Source: Methanoregula sp. | GTDB taxonomy: Archaea > Halobacteriota > Methanomicrobia > Methanomicrobiales > Methanospirillaceae | Reading direction: 5' to 3' | Length of the DNA: 7,303 bases | Assembly (NCBI GenBank): GCA_003136075.1 | Contig: PNBP01000078.1 | Coordinates: 560 to 7,862, forward strand | In this document: one piece after another, positions 1 through 5,099 of the stretch | How positions within the stretch are numbered: the stretch's first letter is position 1 | How the letters are laid out: every line of letters begins with the position of its first letter | Notes under the pieces: model-generated | What the model saw: the letters and a program-made list of their open reading frames with translations, nothing else | Told to the model about the DNA's origin: nothing | Database searches by the model: none | Program-made: the position numbers and the translations under genes

Positions 1-21
1 ACCCCCCGGTTGCGATAGTGT

Positions 22-36
22 ATAAGTATTACTTAT
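22..36. repeat. 15-base perfect palindrome, possible operator
   Basis: The sequence ATAAGTATTACTTAT reads the same on both strands around its central T, giving 7-base arms with no loop. AT-rich odd palindromes of this size are typical of dimeric regulator sites, and this one overlaps a TATA-like stretch. No gene start follows closely, so its target may lie to the left of the window or be absent. Confidence 0.35.
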
Positions 37-51
37 TCTGGTATCATCGCC

Positions 52-88
52 CTTGAGCCCCGTCCCCTGTGGGGACTGGTGGCGCAAG
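52..88. other. Strong 37-base stem-loop
   Basis: The outer arms CTTGAGCC (52-59) and GGCGCAAG (81-88) pair with one A/G mismatch. The inner arms GTCCCC (62-67) and GGGGAC (71-76) pair perfectly around a TGT loop. A small asymmetric internal loop joins the two stems. The GC-rich, two-tier shape is suggestive of a folded RNA or of a terminator for a gene to the left, but no T tract follows directly. Confidence 0.4.
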
Positions 89-246
89 AGGGAGGCTGCG
101 TGTTATGAAAGCGTTTTTCTACAGTGCCCAAAAGTTTTCCAATCTGACCGGGAATCGCACAAATCGAGCCCGAAACCAAACGTGCAACCCGCACGCTCGC
201 GACGCTGATTGCAGATGTTGGCCCCCGCTCATTTTTTTGTACTCTG

Positions 247-259
247 CAGATCTGATCTG
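247..259. repeat. 13-base perfect palindrome
   Basis: CAGATC (247-252) and GATCTG (254-259) are exact reverse complements around a single T. It lies about 10 bases after a run of seven T (232-238). It could be a regulator site or chance; there is no adjacent gene start. Confidence 0.25.
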
Positions 260-593
260 TCATTCTGAAGAGGGCAATGACTAACCCGGGATAAATCCCT
301 CTGAACCATTCGACACTGTGCAAACGATAAACCTATGGAAGGGACGTATTGATCGCAGTTGGTTCTTTCGCAGAACTCCTCAAGCATAAATCCAGATGAG
401 ATGGGAGAGTGGTTAAATCTGATGTTGATGCAAACGGGCTCCCTGTCCATTCCCCTGGTAGTTCTCGTGGCCGCGGGGGGATTTTACCCTCCTGAACTAA
501 TGCGGGGCACCTGTTCAGCCTCCCGTCTTACCGGATTAATAACACAGTCTTATCAACCTGTTCACAGGGAATGCCTGCACCAGCCAATGGAGA

Positions 594-626
594 TCCCGTC
601 ACCGGGAACCCCTGTTGTGAAACAGG
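594..626. other. Two tandem hairpins, one with a GNRA-type loop
   Basis: TCCCG (594-598) pairs with CGGGA (603-607) around a four-base loop. Four bases later CCTGTT (611-616) pairs with AACAGG (621-626) around GTGA, which fits the stable GNRA tetraloop class if transcribed from the plus strand. A smaller hairpin, CCTGT/ACAGG, lies just upstream at 557-568. Three hairpins within 70 bases hints at a structured transcript, but length and transcription are unknown. Confidence 0.3.
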
Positions 627-776
627 ACGATGAAAAAGTGACGAGAATCCGCGAGAAGATCAGGTTAGTCTTTAAAAGTCCGGGTACGCGGGATGACGTG
701 ACTATCTCTAAAAAGATATACCATCACTCCTGACGGCGATTTGATGATGATTCTCCGGTAATTTTTCCTGGGAGAG

Positions 777-793
777 TACCGCACGATGCGGTA
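777..793. other. Perfect 7-base-pair hairpin upstream of tbp
   Basis: TACCGCA (777-783) and TGCGGTA (787-793) are exact reverse complements around CGA, followed by AAAAGGGG. Immediately upstream, TCTCC (752-756) can pair with GGAGA (771-775). The element sits about 145 bases before the tbp start, so it could be an operator for tbp, or the 3' end of a transcript from the preceding region. Confidence 0.35.
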
Positions 794-893
794 AAAGGGG
801 TTCACACAGAGACCGTGTCCACCAGATCCCCGTTCAAACGTGTGTGCAGAAACGATACCGTCAAAGAGGCACACGAAGACATGCCATAAAGGT

Positions 894-905
894 TATCCAT
901 TAGTC
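894..905 (+). promoter_or_regulatory. Weak candidate TATA region for tbp
   Basis: CATAAAGGTTAT is the most TATA-like stretch at a suitable distance. With the usual archaeal spacing, transcription would begin about 15 bases ahead of the ATG at 939. No good Shine-Dalgarno motif precedes that ATG (GGAGAA at 915-920 is too far away), which fits a short or absent leader. The match to consensus is poor. Confidence 0.2.
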
Positions 906-938
906 TTATGATTCGGAGAACGTCATAGTGTAAAGAAG

Positions 939-1493
939 ATGGCTGATAAAAAGTACGAATCCTTGAAGATCGAGAACATCGTTGCATCCGGTGTCATCGC
1001 AGAGTCCATTGATCTTGTTGAGTTGTCAAATAAGGTCGAGAACTGCGAACTCCATAAGAAACGGTTCCCCGGTGCAGTATATCATATCGCGGATCCCAAG
1101 ATGGCGTCCCTGATCTTTTCATCGGGCAAGATAGTGCTCACCGGCGCCCGTAACCAGAAGGCGCTTACCGACGGACTTGCTATCATCGTCAAATCATTAA
1201 AAGAGGCGGGTATTGAACCCCTCAAAGAACCCAAAGTTGCGATCACCAATATGGTCTGTTCCTACAATCTCGGTAAATACATCAATCTCAACAGGTTAAC
1301 CATTATCCTCAATGTCGAAAATATCGAATACGAACCCGAACAGTTCCCCGGGCTCGTGTACCGGGTCAAAGATCCCAAGATCGTCGCTCTGATCTTCTCT
1401 TCAGGAAAAATTATCCTGACGGGTGGAAAGAACCTTGAAGATATCAAGAAGGGGATTGACGTCCTCGAACAGAAGCTTGCGAGTATCGAGTGA
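939..1493 (+). CDS. tbp: TATA-binding protein (TBP, archaeal general transcription factor)
   Basis: TBP binds the TATA box in the minor groove, bends the DNA and, with TFB, recruits archaeal RNA polymerase. The 184-residue product has the expected saddle made of two direct repeats, roughly residues 8-95 and 98-184. The repeats share the pattern FPG-VY--DPK---LIFSSGKI-LTG, at about 43-69 and 136-162. Paired phenylalanines that would kink the DNA are at 43/60 and 136/153. The opening SLKIENIVASGVI is a family hallmark. The start at 939 puts this motif at the normal distance from the N-terminus. The protein ends at LASIE with no acidic tail, which some archaeal TBPs carry. Upstream is the hairpin-rich gene-free region; 129 bases downstream is a YkgJ-like frame. 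Identification is secure; whether it is the main TBP or an extra paralogue cannot be told here. Confidence 0.97.
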   Translation: MADKKYESLKIENIVASGVIAESIDLVELSNKVENCELHKKRFPGAVYHIADPKMASLIFSSGKIVLTGARNQKALTDGLAIIVKSLKEAGIEPLKEPKVAITNMVCSYNLGKYINLNRLTIILNVENIEYEPEQFPGLVYRVKDPKIVALIFSSGKIILTGGKNLEDIKKGIDVLEQKLASIE

Positions 1494-1612
1494 AAATTGT
1501 GTGGCAGTATTTCGGCAGCGGGTGCTGTGTGTGACAGTCCTGTTCACTCTTGCGGAACTACCACTCACGTGGATAACTTCGTTTGGTTGCCTGTAGTCTG
1601 TGGGAAGAAACT

Positions 1613-1618
1613 AAAGGA
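1613..1618 (+). promoter_or_regulatory. Shine-Dalgarno motif for the YkgJ-like frame
   Basis: AAAGGA lies four bases before the ATG at 1623. It supports that start over the in-frame ATG at 1497, which abuts the tbp stop, has no such motif and would add 42 residues of no recognisable character. Confidence 0.45.
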
Positions 1619-1622
1619 CTCC

Positions 1623-2303
1623 ATGATTTTCTTCTGCGCCAGATCCCGTTGTTCACGTGCCGGGCTGTCACGTAAATTGATCTTTTTGGATTTTATTGAA
1701 CGCACGAATCTGACCCCAAAGGAACCGGTTCTCCCCAAAAAAGGATGCATCTTCATGCGGAAGAACCCTGCGGGTAAAGGGTTTGCCTGCGCGATCTACC
1801 CGACCCGGCCAAATATCTGCCGGGAGTTTGAGTGTTACCGGATGCTTATCCACCACCCCCAGAGCGGAGAGATGCGGGGAACGGTCATCGGCATCAATGA
1901 ACTCAAAACCCACGATGAGATCCTCAACACTATCTGGAATGAGAAGATTGCCCACCTTCCCCACCCGTTCACCGGCCACCACGCCCCGGCAGAACACACT
2001 CCCCCATCCGGTGCCCCGCATGTCCACGGGCATGACAGCCATGAACACAAAAAATCCGGCACGTTTTACGCTGTTTATGACATGGCCGGGTTATCTGATA
2101 GGATAATTTTAAACAGTACCGTATCAGAATCGTATAGTACTACTCTCCGACGGTCAGGTGAAACGACATTCCTCCACGGAGTTCCAAGGTGTTTCCATGC
2201 CTCAGGACAAGGATTTGATCCATATCGATTGGGAAGATCTTTTCTCGTGTTCCTCAATCATTCTTGTCGGAGACCCCCTGAGCGGGATACTCAGTGTATA
2301 TGA
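1623..2303 (+). CDS. YkgJ-family cysteine-cluster protein with eroded N-terminal motif (possible pseudogene)
   Basis: YkgJ-family proteins bind a metal or Fe-S cluster through eight cysteines; their cellular role is poorly known. From the ATG at 1623 the frame encodes 226 residues. The C-terminal half of the motif is intact: GC at residue 42, then CAIYPTRPNICREFEC with cysteines 56, 66 and 71. The N-terminal half, normally CxxCxxCC, is reduced to FCARSRC (cysteines 5 and 10), and only about 30 residues separate it from residue 42, fewer than I remember for methanogen relatives. Residues 111-142 hold ten histidines, a possible metal-binding stretch. After about residue 150 the sequence loses family character, and the last 107 bases overlap the next gene in another frame, so the true end was probably earlier and lost to mutation. 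The alternatives are a genuine divergent member or a decaying gene. I consider the family assignment good and the functional state doubtful. Confidence 0.55.
   Translation: MIFFCARSRCSRAGLSRKLIFLDFIERTNLTPKEPVLPKKGCIFMRKNPAGKGFACAIYPTRPNICREFECYRMLIHHPQSGEMRGTVIGINELKTHDEILNTIWNEKIAHLPHPFTGHHAPAEHTPPSGAPHVHGHDSHEHKKSGTFYAVYDMAGLSDRIILNSTVSESYSTTLRRSGETTFLHGVPRCFHASGQGFDPYRLGRSFLVFLNHSCRRPPERDTQCI
2105..2113 (+). promoter_or_regulatory. Candidate TATA box for the 114-residue gene
   Basis: AATTTTAAA is the best archaeal TATA-like match upstream of 2197. Transcription would start near 2136 and give a leader of about 60 bases containing the ribosome binding site at 2186-2191. It lies inside the tail of the YkgJ-like frame, which argues that this tail is not true coding sequence. 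Confidence 0.3.
2186..2191 (+). promoter_or_regulatory. Shine-Dalgarno motif deciding the start at 2197
   Basis: AAGGTG matches the archaeal GGAGGTGA consensus and sits five bases before the ATG at 2197. The in-frame ATG at 2158 lacks such a motif, so the shorter protein is preferred. Confidence 0.6.
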
Positions 2304-2541
2304 ACACATCCAGAAGCATTACCCCAAAATTAATATCCAGGTGGTTCATGACCGGACTGCGTTCACTGCTTTCAATAAAGCGGAAGTCATCCTTGAGATT
2401 ATCGAGAAGATCCAGGGGACACAGGTTGAACGGGCTATCGTTATTCAGAAATGGCAAGGTCACGATGTCCCGGTAACGCTCATCCCCTTCCTTATCAAAC
2501 CCGAGAAGATTGAGCCCGATACCAAGTCCCGTTTGACGTAA
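2197..2541 (+). CDS. Hypothetical protein, 114 residues, no family recognised
   Basis: I do not recognise this protein. The product begins MPQDKDLIHIDWEDLF and has an alternating pattern of hydrophobic strands and amphipathic helices. SSIILVGDPLSGILSVYEHI (residues about 19-38) looks like a strand, a turn and a helix. INIQVVHDR looks like a second strand, a long charged helix follows around residues 57-75, and RAIVIQ and VPVTLIPFLI look like further strands. This suggests a small soluble alpha/beta domain of Rossmann-like order. There is no signal peptide, membrane segment or cysteine pair, and the LVGDPLSG turn lacks the GK[ST] of a P-loop. GC-rich third positions and a clear ribosome binding site support it as a real gene. 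It follows the YkgJ-like frame on the same strand and overlaps its 3' end by 107 bases. Confidence 0.75.
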   Translation: MPQDKDLIHIDWEDLFSCSSIILVGDPLSGILSVYEHIQKHYPKINIQVVHDRTAFTAFNKAEVILEIIEKIQGTQVERAIVIQKWQGHDVPVTLIPFLIKPEKIEPDTKSRLT

Positions 2542-2810
2542 GCACAACCGAATAGGTTATGCCAATATGCGGGCTGCTTCAGGACGTGACAGGATTCAGA
2601 AAGTTTCTAACTCCTGCTAAGACGTATTTATGGAGCGCGCTATTGAGCTTTTGGCGCATAGAGGAATAGGAAAAACGAGAAGGCTCTGCAGATCAAATTG
2701 TGAGCTTTTCATACCCGCTGAAATAGGGGAAGTGGATTCTGGATTTTCATGATCCTTATTAATTATGGTTGGTGTATACCCGTTTTAGTAATCAACACGA
2801 TCTCTCATGG

Positions 2811-2823
2811 TGAGGAGTCCTCA
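2811..2823. repeat. 13-base perfect palindrome TGAGGAGTCCTCA
   Basis: The arms TGAGGA and TCCTCA are exact complements around a single G. CTCA at 2804-2807 offers an alternative pairing with the TGAG at 2811-2814. It lies about 70 bases beyond the stop codon of the minus-strand ATPase and could be part of its 3' untranslated region or a binding site. Confidence 0.25.
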
Positions 2824-2881
2824 TTTGAAAGAAAAGGGTGCACCCCGTTTCCTGTAGATGTTAAGAAAATTCAGGAAATTT

Positions 2882-2890
2882 AAAAAAAAA
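2882..2890 (-). terminator. T9 tract immediately after the ATPase stop codon
   Basis: On the minus strand the TGA stop of the secretion ATPase is followed directly by nine T. Archaeal RNA polymerase terminates at such oligo-T runs without needing a stem-loop, so this is a good candidate terminator and suggests that nothing downstream is co-transcribed. Confidence 0.6.
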
Positions 2891-4633
2891 TCAATTTGAT
2901 TCAAAGGGATCGAATGACGGTGGAGCAAGTTCTGCCTTCACCTTCTCCATCAGCAGCTCGGGGCGCCGCCCGAACGAGATGAGGACGTTGCTGACCTCTT
3001 TATAATTGCGAATTCTCTTCTCCATCATCCATTGGAGAACCAGCTGGCGGTTCTTGAGCTCCTCTGTCATCCGTGCCTCGGTCCACCCCTTCTTATCGAT
3101 GATTGATTCGAGAACAAACGATTTCCCGGTATACCGAATCTCGTCCGTGGCCTCATGCCAGCGGAAGACCTCGTTTGTTATCAGTTCGTTGGTATTGGCG
3201 TCGATATCGAGGATCTCGATGATCTGCTTGTTCCGGCGCGTGCGCTTGCCACCGACCTGCGTCTGGACCTGGATGCACATGATATCAAGAGCGGTGCACA
3301 TGTTCCTCGGGACCTCGATGGGGGGGTTTTCCAGCCGGTGGATGGCACTTGAAACGGAATCGGCGTGCATCGTGGAGTAGGTGATATGGCCGGTACTCAT
3401 TGCCTGGAAGAGCGTGAGCGCCTCCTTCCCCCGGACCTCTCCCACGATGAGGTACTCCGGGCGCTGACGGAGGGCTCCCTTTAAGAGATCATACATATCA
3501 ATTTCGCCTTTTCCATCATTACTAACAGAATCCCTCGTTACGCTCGGGATCCAGTTGGGTTGGGAGAGTTTTAGCTCGCGGGTATCCTCAAGCGTGATGA
3601 TCTTTGACATTCGGGGAATGAAGAGCGCGATCGCGTTCAGGGATGTCGTCTTTCCGGATGCAGTCCCCCCTGCAAAGATACAGGATTTTCCATTCTCCAC
3701 TGCGAGCCAGAGATATGCGATAGAGAGGGGAGAGAACGTTGACCACTGCATAAGGTCCGTGGGTGTCACTGGTTCATCCTTGAATTTTCGTATCGTGAAG
3801 GTGGAGCCGTGAGCTGTCACGCTCGTCCCGAGTGTCATCTGGATTCGCGATCCATCGGGCATGGTGGCATCAAGCATAGGTTCCGAGATGGTGAGGGATT
3901 TACCTGAACGCTGGGCAAGTTTTGTCACAAACGAATTGAGTTCTTCCGGATCTGTATATACGATATTAGATTCGAGGGATTCGTATTTCCCGTGAAATAT
4001 GAAGAGGGGGGAATTGACACCGTCACAGGAAATATCCTCGATGTTGGGGTCATGCATCAGGGCATCGATCTTTCCGTCACCGACAAACTCTCTCTCAATA
4101 TAATAGAAGAGTTTTGCATGCTGGGCAGGGGTAATCCGAATTTTGTAATCGCGGAGAATGAGGTCGGTATATTTCTCGATCGCGTTTGTCGCATCGGCGC
4201 GCGTGACGGTGCCCATGTTGATATCGAGACGCTCGAGGATACCGCTTTTGACCTCCTCTGCGAGCTTCAGGTCCTCATCGCTCATTGCGGGCTCAAGGAT
4301 CTGGTAGGTGTTTTCAAGCGTATTGTTGTCGAGCAGGATTCTCACATAGGCAAACGGTTCGTTCACGGGATAGATCTCAACGACTTCGACATTGGGAACG
4401 GGATCCCACGAAAGATTCACAATAGGACCGTGCACTTTTGGATCATAACATGCAACACCCACGGCGCCTTCCGGACACACACCTGTGCTTCTGGATCTTA
4501 ACCGTTCGAATAACCCTTTGCGTTTTCCTTCTGCCCCTGCGATAGGTTCTTCCTGTTTGTTTTCTGTTTTACCCGCAGGATCGTGGTTCACGGATAAAAT
4601 ACTGCCCCCGCTTACATTAACATCAAAGAACAT
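2891..4633 (-). CDS. Type II/IV secretion system (archaellum/pilus) ATPase, GspE/FlaI family
   Basis: This is a hexameric cytoplasmic ATPase of the class that powers assembly of archaeal type IV pili or archaella from prepilin-like subunits. The 580-residue product has a poorly conserved, charged N-terminal segment (about 1-50), an N-terminal domain to about 290, and a RecA-like core. The core carries Walker A GGTASGKTT (322-330), the Asp box ITLEDTREL (346-354), Walker B LIVGEVRG (395-402) and the His box TGHITYSTMHADS (414-426). All key residues are present, so it should be active. A C-terminal extension of about 90 residues follows (490-580). The ATG at 4633 is preceded by GGGGG six bases upstream. 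Relatives normally sit beside a FlaJ/TadC-type membrane gene, but none is within this window on either side, and a T9 terminator follows directly. It most resembles the non-archaellum pilus ATPases of euryarchaea; the exact machine served cannot be decided. Confidence 0.95.
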   Translation of the reverse strand: MFFDVNVSGGSILSVNHDPAGKTENKQEEPIAGAEGKRKGLFERLRSRSTGVCPEGAVGVACYDPKVHGPIVNLSWDPVPNVEVVEIYPVNEPFAYVRILLDNNTLENTYQILEPAMSDEDLKLAEEVKSGILERLDINMGTVTRADATNAIEKYTDLILRDYKIRITPAQHAKLFYYIEREFVGDGKIDALMHDPNIEDISCDGVNSPLFIFHGKYESLESNIVYTDPEELNSFVTKLAQRSGKSLTISEPMLDATMPDGSRIQMTLGTSVTAHGSTFTIRKFKDEPVTPTDLMQWSTFSPLSIAYLWLAVENGKSCIFAGGTASGKTTSLNAIALFIPRMSKIITLEDTRELKLSQPNWIPSVTRDSVSNDGKGEIDMYDLLKGALRQRPEYLIVGEVRGKEALTLFQAMSTGHITYSTMHADSVSSAIHRLENPPIEVPRNMCTALDIMCIQVQTQVGGKRTRRNKQIIEILDIDANTNELITNEVFRWHEATDEIRYTGKSFVLESIIDKKGWTEARMTEELKNRQLVLQWMMEKRIRNYKEVSNVLISFGRRPELLMEKVKAELAPPSFDPFESN

Positions 4634-4639
4634 GAAAGA

Positions 4640-4644
4640 CCCCC
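4640..4644 (-). promoter_or_regulatory. Shine-Dalgarno-like G tract of the secretion ATPase
   Basis: On the minus strand GGGGG is followed by six bases and then the ATG at 4633. Further upstream the AT-rich stretch ATAAAAGA (4679-4672) is a candidate TATA box, which would place the transcript start just ahead of this motif. Confidence 0.4.
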
Positions 4645-4880
4645 GTGTCTTCTCCGGTGAATACGATTATTTCTTTTATTGAATAATTATACCCGTTAGT
4701 AAAATAGATTTCTCTGTGAACCAGTCAGGCGCATACCGGCAATAATCAGGATGCCCGTTGATGGGTAACTGGTGTCCATCATAATCAGGAAATCGTTTCC
4801 GTAATGACACGGGTGCCACGGTATTCAATAAAGCGGAGAATCAAAGGTAGAGCAGGATCCGGAATAAAATCACTGAAACT

Positions 4881-4897
4881 CCCGGTCACGCGCCGGG
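4881..4897. other. GC-rich hairpin in the divergent gap
   Basis: CCCGG (4881-4885) and CCGGG (4893-4897) pair around a seven-base loop, with one more possible G-T pair inside. It is followed by no T tract, so it is not an obvious terminator. A role as an operator or RNA element is possible. Confidence 0.25.
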
Positions 4898-5005
4898 ATC
4901 GGGACATGGATTCCGGTTATGCTTTTTACATGCCGGGGCCTTCTTTTTCACACCAGGAAAACGTTTAAAAATATTTCATGGATGTTCTCACAGCCCATTA
5001 CCCGT

Positions 5006-5017
5006 AAAAGATCTTTT
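5006..5017. repeat. 12-base palindrome AAAAGATCTTTT
   Basis: A perfect even palindrome about 37 bases upstream of the TATA box of the ferredoxin-nitroreductase gene. This is a position where archaeal activators often bind. It is AT-rich, so chance is a real alternative. Confidence 0.25.
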
Positions 5018-5053
5018 TTGGATGATCCGACAGGCTCCGGTGATAATGCGCGA

Positions 5054-5067
5054 TTATATATATATAA
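5054..5067 (+). promoter_or_regulatory. Strong archaeal TATA box of the ferredoxin-nitroreductase gene
   Basis: TTATATATATATAA is preceded by purine-containing sequence and is the best TATA match in the window. With the usual spacing of about 25 bases the transcript would begin near 5083-5090. This rules out the upstream in-frame ATG codons at 5022 and 5046 and leaves 5100 as the start, with a short leader carrying GGTG at 5089-5092. Confidence 0.7.
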
Positions 5068-5099
5068 CAACAACAATTTTTGAAAAATGGTGTTTTGTA

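Larger units (their letters stand above)
1..938. other. Gene-poor region upstream of tbp, rich in short inverted repeats
   Basis: No frame here gives a recognisable protein. The longest candidate, 359-733 on the plus strand, begins with TTG, has no Shine-Dalgarno motif, and its 124 residues match no family I know. The region does contain an unusual number of perfect or near-perfect inverted repeats with short loops (22-36, 52-88, 247-259, 557-568, 594-607, 611-626, 777-793), plus a run of seven T at 232-238. It could hold an untranscribed regulatory zone, a structured RNA or decayed gene remnants. I cannot tell these apart from the sequence. No tRNA could be built: the stretch near 400 resembling a D-arm has no T-arm. 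Confidence 0.5.
2542..2890. other. Convergent gene-free gap
   Basis: This 349-base stretch lies between the end of the 114-residue gene and the end of the minus-strand secretion ATPase. A 40-codon plus-strand frame at 2630-2752 has no ribosome binding site and no recognisable character. The sequence holds a 13-base palindrome (2811-2823) and the T9 tract of the ATPase terminator on the minus strand. No clear plus-strand terminator or RNA gene is visible. Confidence 0.5.
4634..5099. other. Divergent promoter region between the ATPase and the ferredoxin-nitroreductase
   Basis: This 466-base gap has no convincing gene. It contains promoter-like AT-rich sequence for both flanking genes, a 10-base direct repeat ATAATCAGGA at 4742-4751 and 4781-4790, and a GC-rich hairpin at 4881-4897 (CCCGG/CCGGG). 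It also holds a second TATA-like stretch TTTAAAAATAT near 4965, a palindrome AAAAGATCTTTT at 5006-5017, and the strong TATA box at 5054-5067. The length is more than two core promoters need, so regulator sites are plausible. Confidence 0.5.

Noticed and set aside
400..490. tRNA-like stretch around GAGTGGTTAAATC
   Set aside because: No T-arm with GGTTCGAAT-type loop and no acceptor stem could be paired.
359..733. 124-codon plus-strand frame in the upstream gap
   Set aside because: TTG start, no ribosome binding site, no recognisable domain, and it overlaps several perfect hairpins; not supported as a gene, though not excluded.
1497..1622. 42-residue N-terminal extension of the YkgJ-like frame
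   Set aside because: No family character and no Shine-Dalgarno motif; the ATG at 1623 has AAAGGA four bases upstream.
1668..2048. 126-codon minus-strand frame
   Set aside because: It is antisense to the YkgJ-like frame, whose plus-strand translation carries the conserved cysteine motif.
2630..2752. 40-codon plus-strand frame MERAIELLAHRG...
   Set aside because: No ribosome binding site, no homology I recognise, and a length expected by chance.
3992..4501. 169-codon plus-strand frame
   Set aside because: Antisense shadow of the secretion ATPase, whose motifs are unmistakable on the other strand.
5022..5099. Longer N-terminus for the ferredoxin-nitroreductase
   Set aside because: These codons lie within or upstream of the strong TATA box at 5054-5067, so they would not be in the mRNA.
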